DNA of 41,061 nt from an archaeon (GTDB taxonomy: Archaea; Nanobdellota; Nanobdellia; Pacearchaeales; UBA284): the NCBI GenBank assembly GCA_030612665.1, contig JAUWNL010000005.1:1-41061 (forward strand), given 5' to 3'. The first letter of the stretch is position 1, and each line of letters opens with the position of its first letter. This document shows positions 24,456 through 32,255 of the stretch, one piece after another. Position numbers and translations under genes: made by a program. The notes beneath the pieces were generated by a model. The model had not been told where the DNA came from and did not search any database. It saw only the letters and a list, made by a program, of their open reading frames with translations.

Positions 24456-25709
24456 ATAGGAAAATTATCACCACCTTCAATAAAATATATAATCCATTGT
24501 AAATTTAGTGCAGAAGGAGTAGTTGAAAAACCAGATATTATCGGTGCTGTTTTTGGCCAGACCGAAGGTTTATTAGGGGAAGATCTTGAACTGAGAGAGT
24601 TGCAAAAAAAAGGCAAAATAGGAAGAATAGATGCAAATTGTGAAACTGAAGAAAGTAGAACTCAGGGAATAGTAGATATTCCAACTAGCATTGATAAAGC
24701 AGAAACTACTATTATTGCCGCAGCAATTGAAACTATTGACAGGGTAGGTCCTTGCTCTGCTAAGTTTGAAGTAACAAGCATAGAAGATGTTAGGTCTATC
24801 AAACGTGAATATGTCATGGAAAGGGCAAGAAAATTGCTTGAAAAGTTGAATGCAACAACACCTGAATTCAGAGAAATGGGGAAAAATGTAACAACAAAAG
24901 CAAGAACATCTAAGATAACAACTTATGGCGATGAAATGTTGCCAGCAGGTCCAGAAATTAACATAAATGAAGAAATAATTGTTGTGGAAGGTCGTGCAGA
25001 TGTAATCAATCTGCTCAGGTATGGAATAAAAAATGCAATTGCAATGAATGGAACAGTTATCCCAAGAACAATAAAAGATCTCAGCTTAGAAAAAAAAGTG
25101 ACCTTGTTTGTTGACGGGGACAGGGGAGGAATTCTTATTATCAAAGATGCAATAAACAACATTAATATCAACAGTATTACAAAAGCTCCTGACGGAAAAG
25201 AAGTTGAAGAACTTACAGAAAAAGAAGTTCTAGTTTGTTTGAGAAACAAGGCAAGTGTTGAAGATTTCATAAAAAAATATAAAATAAAAATAGCAAGAAC
25301 TCCCAGAAAAACAACAAGAAGAGAAATAAAAAAAGAAATAAAAAAGCCGATAACAAAATCAATATCAATGATAAGATCATCAGTTTCAGCCCCAGCAAAA
25401 CCAGCAAAAGAAACAGAAGAAGAAAGAGATTTCTTTAAACAAGTTCTCGAAGAATTAACAGGAACAAAAGGAGCAGCACTTATCATCAAAACACCAGAAG
25501 GTCTCAAGACAATTTATAAAGCCTCTTCTTCAAAAATAATTGATTCTTTATACAATTTTAGGAAGAGACATAGAGTCTTGCATGCCTTAATAATAGACGA
25601 CATAGCAACTATTCCAATAATCAGGACTGCAGAAAAACTGAATTGTAAATTTCTTGTAGCAAGAAACTTCGCAACAACAAGAACAAGGATAAAACTAATA
25701 AGTTTGTAA
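24456..25709 (+). CDS. dnaG: DnaG-type primase, apparent AUA start
   Basis: Archaeal DnaG, a Toprim primase-like protein that in archaea also associates with the exosome. The conserved N terminus reads (M)GKLSPPSIKYIIHCKFSAEGVVEKPDIIGAVFGQTEGLLGEDLELRELQ from 24456, well upstream of the TTG at 24600 used in the ORF track. An in-frame TAG sits 12 nt before, and no ATG, GTG or TTG precedes the conserved region. The only codon fitting the family start is AUA 24456, six nt after GGAG. Toprim motifs VVEGRADVINLL and FVDGDRGG are intact. 417 codons. Confidence 0.93.
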   Translation: MGKLSPPSIKYIIHCKFSAEGVVEKPDIIGAVFGQTEGLLGEDLELRELQKKGKIGRIDANCETEESRTQGIVDIPTSIDKAETTIIAAAIETIDRVGPCSAKFEVTSIEDVRSIKREYVMERARKLLEKLNATTPEFREMGKNVTTKARTSKITTYGDEMLPAGPEININEEIIVVEGRADVINLLRYGIKNAIAMNGTVIPRTIKDLSLEKKVTLFVDGDRGGILIIKDAINNININSITKAPDGKEVEELTEKEVLVCLRNKASVEDFIKKYKIKIARTPRKTTRREIKKEIKKPITKSISMIRSSVSAPAKPAKETEEERDFFKQVLEELTGTKGAALIIKTPEGLKTIYKASSSKIIDSLYNFRKRHRVLHALIIDDIATIPIIRTAEKLNCKFLVARNFATTRTRIKLISL

Positions 25710-25814
25710 AATATTTTTAACACATGTTAAATAAAACTAACAAGAGAAATAAACAAAAAATCGTGCGTGCTCATTAAAAAGATTTATATTATAAAATATA
25801 ATATCTTAAATAAT

Positions 25815-26156
25815 TTAGGTAGCAATTGGTTTTTCTATTTTTCTAATTAGCGTTGGAGCTAAAGCTTCTTTTGTGAGAATCCAATCTAATTTTATTAAAT
25901 TTTTAACAAAAATATTTTCAAGATTTAATTTAAAATAATCTGACTTTCCAACTTTTCTTGTTTTTACAATAATGCCATCTTTAATCCATTCATAAAAGAA
26001 AATTTTAATAGAATTATAGCTTACATTACTCTTCTTAGCAATTTCAGTCATTGGATAATCAAAGAAATGATTTTCTATAAGAAAATCAAGAACTCTAAGT
26101 TTAGGAGTATCTCCAAAAACTTCTAAAAAAGTTGATTTATTTTTTTTGATTTTCAT
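25815..26156 (-). CDS. winged-helix DNA-binding protein (paralog of 29811)
   Basis: 113 residues. FGDTPKLRVLDFLIENHFFDYPMTEIAKKSNVSYNS is a helix-turn-helix, followed by a wing (IVKTRKVGKSDYFKLN) and a C-terminal helix. It aligns along its length with 29811-30134 (GDxPxxRxLDFLI, FDY, IAxxS, TRxxGK, NLxKL). Probably a small transcription regulator. A perfect inverted repeat overlaps its TATA region, suggesting autoregulation. It lies just beyond the distal 80-bp repeat of the aEF-1A/ATPase cassette. Confidence 0.78.
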   Translation of the reverse strand: MKIKKNKSTFLEVFGDTPKLRVLDFLIENHFFDYPMTEIAKKSNVSYNSIKIFFYEWIKDGIIVKTRKVGKSDYFKLNLENIFVKNLIKLDWILTKEALAPTLIRKIEKPIAT

Positions 26157-26181
26157 TTCTTTTTATTTTATAGAACTAGAA

Positions 26182-26205
26182 ACTTAAATACTTATCTATT
26201 TAAGT
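26182..26205 (-). promoter_or_regulatory. inverted-repeat operator over the wHTH gene promoter
   Basis: ACTTAAATA-cttatc-TATTTAAGT is a perfect 9-bp inverted repeat, 26 nt upstream of the ATG at 26156. Each arm contains a TATA-like CTTAAATA, so a dimeric wHTH regulator bound here would occlude the box. A looser copy (TTTAAATACTTATATATTT) follows at about 26232. Confidence 0.5.
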
Positions 26206-26305
26206 ATAATTATTAGTTTTTAAATAACTAAATTTAAATACTTATATATTTTTATATAATTATATGTTAATATATAACTAATTATAGGCATCTTAACGAG
26301 TTACA

Positions 26306-26385
26306 AAGAAAGAAAATAAAAAAGTAAAAATAAAAAGAATAAAAGAAAAAAGTGATTACTTTTATTTCTATTTCTCTGTTATCTC
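26306..26385 (-). repeat. 80-bp direct repeat, distal copy (aEF-1A 3' end)
   Basis: Identical over 80/80 nt to 28272-28351, with weaker similarity continuing about 12 nt further into the aEF-1A coding sequence. On the minus strand it holds the last codons of aEF-1A (ITEK-stop) and its T-rich terminator, and now terminates the ATPase gene. The offset between copies is 1966 nt. Confidence 0.95.
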
Positions 26386-26434
26386 CTATTCAAATCCTTC
26401 ATCTCCTTCTTTTATAATATATTTTGCTTTTTAT

Positions 26435-28066
26435 TTATTGTAAATTTTCAAGAGCTTTTCTATTTGATAATAAAACTCCCTCTTTTTTTGCTATTTCATA
26501 TGCTCCTTTTTTAAAATCACCTTCTGAAATAAACCATAACTTATCTATCCTAATATTTTTAATCTTTTCTATTTTTTCTTTTTTCTTTATAATTTTTCTA
26601 ATATCCTCTCCAGAAGCTTCACCAAATCTTCCTTTTATTTCTACTAACCAATTTTCAGAACCAATCAGAAGACATTCTATTTCAATTTTCCCTTCATCAA
26701 TATTTTTAATTTCTTTTATAATAGGAACTTGAATATTCCCATCCACATTAAAAAGTCTACCAGAGACTTTTTGACCTTTAAACTTTTTACTAATTACTTC
26801 TTTTACATAGCTTTCAAACATAATTCCTCTTTCTGTTTTTAGTTTAGCTATCTGTTCATATAAATTTTCTTTTATTTTTGTTATTCTTCTTTCAATATCT
26901 TCAATTCTTGGAGACTTAATATTTAAATAAGTATTAACGATCCAAAATTTAAACATGGTATCACTTATCATATACTTATTCCCCAATTTTATAATTATAT
27001 CAACTTCAATTAATCTTATTAAGTAAATTAAAAGAGATTGTATGGTCATATTCATTTCTTTTGCCAATATTGCTGGGAGATTTACTCCGCTAGCAATTAA
27101 TAAAACCATTTTCTTTAATATTCCTCCTCCACTTGCCCTCTCTAGAGTTGTATCATAAAGATATTTACAATATTGATATAAATCTCCATTAGGTCTAATT
27201 ACTTGATTAATAATAGCTTCAGATATTAATTTTTCATCAACTATTTGTTTGCTGTTCTTTCTTATTAAATCATTTAATTCCAAACAAAGTAATTGAATAT
27301 AGTATGGCTTCCCACTTACAAAATTAACAAAAAAATTTAGTGCTTTTGCATCAATTTTTGTTTGGAGAATCTCTCTAATAAATGCCTTAGAAGTATTTTT
27401 ATCAAAGTTTTTTAATTCTATTAAATCAAAATGTCCAAACAAAGGAGATTTTGAATTTCTGATAATTTCATATAATACCCTTACATAAGACCCAGATATT
27501 ATGTAAAGAATTTCTTTTTGTCTTTGAAAGGAATTTCTGAAAATTGCTAACGGATTTAATTTATATCTATTAAATTCTAATACATCTTGAAATTCGTCAT
27601 ATAATATTAATATTTTAATTTTTTCTTCTTTTGCTAATAATTCTGGGAAATCAAAAGCTAATTTTAAACATAATGAATGATTTTTATTTCTATATTCTTT
27701 TAATAATTTTAAAAGAACTCTTGAATATCCAGTTTTATGTTTTAATGCATAATCTTCTAAATCGGATGCAGTTTCTAAATTCTCTCCCTTAATTTGATTT
27801 ACAGTTTCATTTATATAACTAATTGCAAAATCAATTGGAGACGTTACAATGACCTCTAAATTTATATAAACAAATTTGATATCTTTTATTCTATTACTTG
27901 CTTCTAATAATACTGAGGTCTTTCCTATTTTTCTTGTGCCAACAATAGCTATATGAGTTATATTCCCAGAAATAAAACTTTTGATTCTGCTTTCTATAGT
28001 TTCAAGAAGTTCTATTCTATCGTAAAATGCTTCTCCAGTGACAGGAACTGAAGTTATAATTTTCAT
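26435..28066 (-). CDS. archaeal ATPase with C-terminal nuclease-like domain
   Basis: Member of the archaeal AAA+/STAND-like ATPase family (Arch_ATPase type). Walker A GTRKIGKTS lies near residue 45, Walker B LILYDEFQD mid-domain, and the sensor region reads IISGSYVRVLYEII. A wHTH-like segment (LAKEMNMTIQSLLIYLIRL) follows. The C-terminal domain has IECLLIGSENWLVEIKGR, which fits the E-x-K core of a PD-(D/E)xK fold. These proteins are expanded in archaea and often look mobile; the biological role is unsettled. The track begins at TTG 28078; ATG 28066 (MKIITSVPVTG) is preferred. It is flanked by 80-bp direct repeats. Confidence 0.85.
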   Translation of the reverse strand: MKIITSVPVTGEAFYDRIELLETIESRIKSFISGNITHIAIVGTRKIGKTSVLLEASNRIKDIKFVYINLEVIVTSPIDFAISYINETVNQIKGENLETASDLEDYALKHKTGYSRVLLKLLKEYRNKNHSLCLKLAFDFPELLAKEEKIKILILYDEFQDVLEFNRYKLNPLAIFRNSFQRQKEILYIISGSYVRVLYEIIRNSKSPLFGHFDLIELKNFDKNTSKAFIREILQTKIDAKALNFFVNFVSGKPYYIQLLCLELNDLIRKNSKQIVDEKLISEAIINQVIRPNGDLYQYCKYLYDTTLERASGGGILKKMVLLIASGVNLPAILAKEMNMTIQSLLIYLIRLIEVDIIIKLGNKYMISDTMFKFWIVNTYLNIKSPRIEDIERRITKIKENLYEQIAKLKTERGIMFESYVKEVISKKFKGQKVSGRLFNVDGNIQVPIIKEIKNIDEGKIEIECLLIGSENWLVEIKGRFGEASGEDIRKIIKKKEKIEKIKNIRIDKLWFISEGDFKKGAYEIAKKEGVLLSNRKALENLQ

Positions 28067-28086
28067 TTTAATATACAAATTTGTTT

Positions 28087-28126
28087 AGTATACATGTTTG
28101 TATAGTATACCATATGGTATATAAAG
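28087..28126 (-). promoter_or_regulatory. ATPase promoter with 16-bp palindrome
   Basis: On the minus strand CTTTATATA (28118-28126) is the likely TATA box, giving a start about 30 nt before the ATG. Overlapping it is the perfect palindrome TATACCATATGGTATA (28106-28121), and AGTATAC repeats occur at 28087-28093 and 28104-28110. The cluster looks like an operator, suggesting the cassette gene is tightly repressed. Confidence 0.55.
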
Positions 28127-28271
28127 ACTCTTGTTCTGCAATATATATTTTGTAGAACATATTTGACATAAATAGAAGTCATGGATTATAAATATAATAT
28201 TCTATTCATTAAAAAGACCAATTAAGTTAATAGAGTACTAAGATAAAAACTATAACAATTTACAAAATAAT

Positions 28272-28351
28272 AAGAAAGAAAATAAAAAAGTAAAAATAAA
28301 AAGAATAAAAGAAAAAAGTGATTACTTTTATTTCTATTTCTCTGTTATCTC
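28272..28351 (-). repeat. 80-bp direct repeat, proximal copy (aEF-1A 3' end and terminator)
   Basis: Covers the last codons of aEF-1A and the pyrimidine-rich tract after its stop (read on the minus strand CACTTTTTTCTTTTATTC and onward), which is a normal archaeal T-rich terminator. Identical to 26306-26385. Confidence 0.95.
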
Positions 28352-29614
28352 TATGCAAACTCCGGCAGCAACAGTTTGTCCAGCATCTCTTACAGCAAAT
28401 CTTGCCATATGAGGATTAACACTTTGTGTCTCTATAACTAGGGGCTTAACAGGCTTGATTCTTACAATAGCAACATCTCCATTCTTGATAAAGTCTGGAT
28501 TTTCTTGAGCTACTTGTCCTGTCTTAGGGTCAATCTTCTTTTCGATTTTTACAAACTGTGCAGGTACCTGTGCTGTATGAATATGCAACACTGGTGTATA
28601 ACCTTGTGCAATAACAGTTGGATGATTGATTACTGCAACCTGAGCTAAAAATTCTTTAGCTATTGTTGGAGGCGAATCAATTAAAGCAATGACATCTCCA
28701 CGAGCCATATCTTGTTTTCCGATACCTCTTATATTCAAACCAACATTATCACCAGCTATAGCTTCCTTAAGTGCTTCATGATGCATCTCAACAGTCTTAA
28801 CTTCGCCAGCAACACCCTTTCCAGTCTTTGCAGGCAATACAATTATTTTGTCGCCTGGCTTTACTTTACCTGTCTCAATTTTACCAACAGGAACTGTACC
28901 TACGCCAGTAATGCTATAAACATCTTGGATAGGCATTCGAAGTGGCAAATTAACTGGTTTCTGAGGTGTTTCAAACACATCAAACTGTTCAAGAAGTGTT
29001 GGACCATTGTACCATTTTAACTTATCACTTTTCTTTGTGATGTTGTCACCTTCAAAAGCACTTGCAGGAATAAAATTCATCTTATCTATCTTATAACCAG
29101 CAGTTTTCAAGAGAACAGAAACATCCTCTTTAACTTTGTCATATTTTGCTTGGTCAAAGTTAACCATGTCCATCTTATTAATCAACACAGCAATCTGACT
29201 TACTCCCATGGTTCTAGCTAACCAAACATGTTCTTTTGTTTGTGCCATAACACCATCAGGAGCAGCAATTGTCAAAATAGCTGCATCTGCCTGGCTTGTT
29301 CCAGTAATCATATTTTTAACAAAATCCCTGTGTCCAGGTGCGTCAATAATTGTCACAGAAAACTTCTTTGTTATGATCTTTTTATAAGCAAGATCAATTG
29401 TAACTCCTCTCTCTCTTTCTTCCTTAAGTCTATCCATGACAAAGGCGAATTCAAAACCTTTTTTACCAAGCTTCTCTGCGATGTCTTTCATCTTCTTAAG
29501 CTCTTGCTCAGAAAACATTCCTGATTCATATAAGAGTCTTCCAATAGCTGTACTTTTACCGTGGTCTACATGACCTATAAATACAATATTGAAGTTTGGT
29601 TTTTCTCCTGCCAT
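28334..29614 (-). CDS. tef1a: translation elongation factor aEF-1A
   Basis: GTPase that delivers aminoacyl-tRNA to the ribosome. 426 residues: G1 GHVDHGKST at residues 12-20, G3 DAPGHRDF, G4 NKMD, then domains II and III ending [12 protein letters not shown]. No insertion. A strong promoter (BRE CGAAAC, TATA ATTTATAAAT) at 29693-29708 gives a 5' UTR of about 60 nt. Its last codons and terminator are duplicated at 26306-26385 beyond the ATPase gene. Confidence 0.98.
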   Translation of the reverse strand: MAGEKPNFNIVFIGHVDHGKSTAIGRLLYESGMFSEQELKKMKDIAEKLGKKGFEFAFVMDRLKEERERGVTIDLAYKKIITKKFSVTIIDAPGHRDFVKNMITGTSQADAAILTIAAPDGVMAQTKEHVWLARTMGVSQIAVLINKMDMVNFDQAKYDKVKEDVSVLLKTAGYKIDKMNFIPASAFEGDNITKKSDKLKWYNGPTLLEQFDVFETPQKPVNLPLRMPIQDVYSITGVGTVPVGKIETGKVKPGDKIIVLPAKTGKGVAGEVKTVEMHHEALKEAIAGDNVGLNIRGIGKQDMARGDVIALIDSPPTIAKEFLAQVAVINHPTVIAQGYTPVLHIHTAQVPAQFVKIEKKIDPKTGQVAQENPDFIKNGDVAIVRIKPVKPLVIETQSVNPHMARFAVRDAGQTVAAGVCIEITEK

Positions 29615-29692
29615 CTTATTTTCTTATATTTATTAATATTCTTATATTAATCAATTTAATTTAAGATTTAATAATAATCTATTCAGAAAATC

Positions 29693-29708
29693 ATTTATAA
29701 ATGTTTCG
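29693..29708 (-). promoter_or_regulatory. BRE/TATA promoter of aEF-1A
   Basis: Minus strand reads CGAAACATTTATAAATGA: a BRE followed by a near-symmetric TATA box, about 80 nt before the ATG at 29614. It resembles the other strong promoters in this window. Confidence 0.65.
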
Positions 29709-29810
29709 TTAAGTTTAAGTTTGGTTAAATAAAAAAAGATAGATTGTAAGAAATAATTCAAACAATTCAAACAATTCAAATCCCCGACTTCCCATTTTTT
29801 AGAGAACTTT

Positions 29811-30134
29811 TTATGCTACTATTGCTTTCCTTAGTGGTATCTGCGTTTTTATATCACTCCTTAGAATAATTTTATACAATTTAACAAGGTTCTGAACTAC
29901 TTTGCTCTTAGAATTAAGTTGAAAAAGTTTTGCTTTTCCAATTGTTCTGGTGGGCATTACAATTTTATTTGCTACAAATCTTGGCCATAATCTATACAAA
30001 GTTGCCCATCCAATTCTAGAACCCCTTGCTATATCGCTCAGGCTATAATCAAAATCTCTGCCAGTGATTAAAAAGTCAAGTAGTCTTACTGTTGGTGAAT
30101 CTCCCATGCAAGATATAAACTTTGTTTTTTCCAT
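29811..30134 (-). CDS. winged-helix DNA-binding protein (paralog of 25815)
   Basis: 107 residues, homologous end to end with 25815-26156: MGDSPTVRLLDFLITGRDFDY, then SLSDIARGSRIGWATLY, a TRTIGKAKLFQLN wing and a C-terminal helix. Probably a transcription regulator. The TATA AAAAGATTTATAAATA (30149-30164) lies about 25 nt before the ATG, so the mRNA is likely leaderless. It stands upstream of the aEF-1A promoter on the same strand. Confidence 0.76.
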   Translation of the reverse strand: MEKTKFISCMGDSPTVRLLDFLITGRDFDYSLSDIARGSRIGWATLYRLWPRFVANKIVMPTRTIGKAKLFQLNSKSKVVQNLVKLYKIILRSDIKTQIPLRKAIVA

Positions 30135-30234
30135 AATTTATTCAGATTAGTGATATTTATAAATCTTTTGTTTTGAAACAATGTTATTCCAAAAAAGAAG
30201 AAAGCATTTTAAACTATAATCTCTTTTTTTCTCA

Positions 30235-30531
30235 ATGTCAGCAGCTCAAATCAAATTGATTATGAAACTTATATTAGAAAGACTTATGAATATGAATAAA
30301 TGGGGGGGTGCTCATACTGAATTAGCAAGAGTAAAGAAAAGCCTGCCAGCTCATCTTTTCGGCAAAAAAGGTAAAAAGCTAATAGAAAAAGCATTCAAAA
30401 ACCTAGTTAATTTAAGATTCATCTTAGCTAAGCCCTCAACTAACGAGATTCATATCTCCCTCAATCCAAGAATGAAAAAAGAAATATTCACTTTCACTGA
30501 AAAATTTGAACAAAAAGAATATAAATTATAA
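30235..30531 (+). CDS. small winged-helix-like protein
   Basis: 98 residues. It begins MSAAQIKLIMKLILERLMNMNKWGGAHTE, followed by LPAHLFGKKGKKLIEKAFKNLVNLRFILAKPS, a helical block with a short wing (TNEIHISLNP). This is the pattern of small archaeal wHTH proteins of unassigned role. A weak TATA (TTTTAAACTATAATC) lies about 25 nt upstream, compatible with a leaderless transcript. It stands alone between divergent and downstream promoters. Confidence 0.65.
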   Translation: MSAAQIKLIMKLILERLMNMNKWGGAHTELARVKKSLPAHLFGKKGKKLIEKAFKNLVNLRFILAKPSTNEIHISLNPRMKKEIFTFTEKFEQKEYKL

Positions 30532-30612
30532 TTTATCTACATTTCGATAATTTTGTGGTCACCCAAATTATTTCTCCGACGTATTACCATTACAATTTGT
30601 ACAAAAACAAAA

Positions 30613-30623
30613 GATTTAAATAG
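30613..30623 (+). promoter_or_regulatory. TATA box of the fic gene
   Basis: AAAAGATTTAAATAGTTTG has its box about 25-30 nt before the ATG at 30644, consistent with a leaderless mRNA starting at fic. Confidence 0.6.
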
Positions 30624-30643
30624 TTTGTAATGGCAACTAATAT

Positions 30644-31501
30644 ATGAGAATATTAAAAAGAAAGAGAAAGAAGAAAGAATTTTATTATTTGCAACACTCC
30701 TTTAGAAAGAAAGGTAAGATAATAACAAGAGAGAAATATCTTGGAAGAACAATTCCAAAGAGCATTGAAAAAATTAAAAAAGATTTTCTTGATGAATGCC
30801 ATGAAATTTCTTTATTCAGTCAATTTGAAAAAATAAAAAAAAATTTTCAAAAAGAATGGGGAAAATATCCAGAATCTATTAAAGAAAAGGTAGAAGAACA
30901 GATTGCAATAGCTTTTACTTATAATACAAATGCTATTGAAGGATCAAAAATAACACTCGAAGAAACAAGAGAAATTGTTGAGCATAAAATCGCTCCAAAC
31001 AAGCTATTAAGAGATATTAAAGAAACTGAAGCGCATGTTAAAGTTTTTCTTGAAATGATAACAAAAAAAGAAAAGTTTGGTATTCCTCTTATTTTAAAAT
31101 GGCATAAAGAATTATTTGAAGAAACAAAATCAGATATTGCCGGCGAATTTAGGCATTATTTAGTTAAAGTTGGCCCATATATTGCTCCAGATTGGCAAGA
31201 TATCAAGCCATTAATGAAAAGCCTTATTAAATTCTATAACGAGAATAAGAAAAAAATGAATCCAGTTGAATTAGCAGCAAAGATGCATTATAAATTCGAA
31301 AGAATCCATCCTTTCGGAGATGGAAATGGAAGAATTGGCAGACTTATAATAAATTATATCTTGTGGCATAATAAATATCCTATGCTTATAATAGAATATA
31401 AGAAAAGAAAATCTTATTATAAAGCACTACAAAAAGATGAAAATGGTTTTTTTAATTATTTCACAAGAAGATTTTTAGCTGTTCATAAAAAAGATCAATA
31501 A
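30644..31501 (+). CDS. Fic-domain protein (putative AMPylase)
   Basis: 285 residues. The Fic catalytic motif HPFGDGNGRIGR begins at H222 and is complete, predicting transfer of AMP (or another nucleotide) from NTP to a protein hydroxyl. An inhibitory-helix motif [S/T]xxxE[G/N] occurs as T95-NAI-E99-G100 upstream of the Fic domain, so this is the self-inhibited class II arrangement. The N-terminal 40 residues resemble those of other archaeal Fic proteins. Soluble and monocistronic. Target unknown; it may be part of the defence/TA neighbourhood that follows. Confidence 0.92.
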   Translation: MRILKRKRKKKEFYYLQHSFRKKGKIITREKYLGRTIPKSIEKIKKDFLDECHEISLFSQFEKIKKNFQKEWGKYPESIKEKVEEQIAIAFTYNTNAIEGSKITLEETREIVEHKIAPNKLLRDIKETEAHVKVFLEMITKKEKFGIPLILKWHKELFEETKSDIAGEFRHYLVKVGPYIAPDWQDIKPLMKSLIKFYNENKKKMNPVELAAKMHYKFERIHPFGDGNGRIGRLIINYILWHNKYPMLIIEYKKRKSYYKALQKDENGFFNYFTRRFLAVHKKDQ

Positions 31502-31550
31502 AATAAATAAAATAATATTAAAAAGTTCTTTTTAATCGCATATAATAGGT

Positions 31551-31638
31551 TTTATATATCTCTTTTCCCTTAAAAATAATATAATAAAAGAGGAAAAGAT
31601 AACCCCCAATTATTCCACTAGTGTAACCTGTTACACTA
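31551..31638 (+). promoter_or_regulatory. likely ancestral promoter and inverted repeat of the secreted-protein operon
   Basis: GGTTTTATATATC at about 31550-31560 is TATA-like, and TAGTGTAA-cctg-TTACACTA (31619-31638) is a perfect 8-bp inverted repeat that could be an operator. AAAGGAAAAAG before ATG 31667 would be the ribosome site. All three precede the truncated first copy of the secreted-protein 5' end, so they may be the original control region, now separated from the gene by the MNT/HEPN cassette. Confidence 0.4.
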
Positions 31639-31664
31639 AAATCTATCGACGAGATAAAGGAAAA

Positions 31665-31706
31665 AGATGTATTTAAAGAAAAATAAAAAAAGCGAGCTAA
31701 AAAGAA
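31665..31706 (+). repeat. 42-nt direct repeat, first copy (5' end of secreted-protein gene)
   Basis: Matches 32698-32739 at about 40 of 42 positions, with the last 33 nt identical (TAAAGAAAAATAAAAAAAGC onward). Offset 1033 nt. It includes an ATG (31667) and the first 13 codons of the secreted-protein gene. Confidence 0.9.
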
Positions 31707-31771
31707 AATATTTAAATAGGGGGTTGTCTATTATATTGGACTTAAGTCTACAAAATGGGACAAAACAATAA
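31667..31771 (+). pseudogene. truncated 5' end of the secreted-protein gene
   Basis: MYLKKNKKSELKR corresponds to MHLKKNKKSELKR of the gene at 32700, then diverges into a short tail and stops at 31771, overlapping the MNT start. It retains an upstream ribosome site, so it might still be translated as a leader peptide ahead of the MNT/HEPN operon. Confidence 0.65.
31708..31748 (+). promoter_or_regulatory. promoter/operator of the MNT/HEPN operon
   Basis: ATATTTAAATAGGGGG supplies a TATA box about 40 nt before ATG 31755. GACTTAAGTC (31739-31748), a perfect 10-bp palindrome, lies between the predicted transcription start and the ATG and is a candidate site for the wHTH domain of the MNT. Confidence 0.5.
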
Positions 31772-32255
31772 AAGAAAAGTTTTAGAGTTGTTTTATGAAT
31801 ATCCGGATAAAAAATTCACAGTCAGAAAGATATCTATAAAAACACGGATACCAAGGTCAACAGTTCATAAAATTCTCTTACAATTAAAAAAAGAGGAAAT
31901 GATAAATAAAGATAATTCTGCAAAAAATAATCTAAAATTTAGAATAAAAAAAACTAATCATTTTATAGAAAAGATAGTTGATTCTGGATTAATTAAAGAA
32001 ATTATAACTATGTTAAATCCTTCTTGTATCATTCTTTTTGGGAGTATAAGAAAGGGAGACTCAATGAAAGAAAGTGATATAGATTTATTTATAGAATCGT
32101 CAATGAAAAAACAACCTAATCTGCGTAAATTTGAAAAAAAATTAGGCCACAAAATTCAGGTATTTATAAAAGCAGATGTGAATAAATTACATGCTAATCT
32201 TTTTAATAATGTAATAAATGGAATTAAAATTTATGGAAGTTTCAAAATAAAATGA
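31755..32255 (+). CDS. wHTH-nucleotidyltransferase antitoxin (MNT)
   Basis: 166 residues: winged helix (FTVRKISIKTRIPRSTVHKILLQL) then a minimal nucleotidyltransferase with FGSIRKGDSMKESDIDLFIES, retaining GS-x-DxD. Predicted to neutralise, probably by AMPylation, the HEPN protein encoded next (ATGA overlap). Third wHTH-MNT protein in this window, distinct in sequence from the two at 19-20 kb. The whole pair lies in a repeat-bounded cassette. Confidence 0.82.
   Translation: MGQNNKRKVLELFYEYPDKKFTVRKISIKTRIPRSTVHKILLQLKKEEMINKDNSAKNNLKFRIKKTNHFIEKIVDSGLIKEIITMLNPSCIILFGSIRKGDSMKESDIDLFIESSMKKQPNLRKFEKKLGHKIQVFIKADVNKLHANLFNNVINGIKIYGSFKIK

Larger units (their letters stand above)
26386..28271 (-). 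mobile_element. ATPase cassette between 80-bp direct repeats
   Basis: About 1.9 kb holding a single gene (archaeal ATPase), bounded by perfect 80-bp copies of the aEF-1A 3' end plus terminator. One copy completes the intact aEF-1A gene and the other lies beyond the ATPase. This looks like site-specific integration into a gene 3' end, but no integrase or transposase is present. Integration in trans, or duplication by homologous or template-switch events, are alternatives. Confidence 0.6.

Noticed and set aside
24600-25709. TTG start for dnaG given by the ORF track
   Set aside because: It would delete the conserved N terminus, which is plainly encoded upstream in the same frame.
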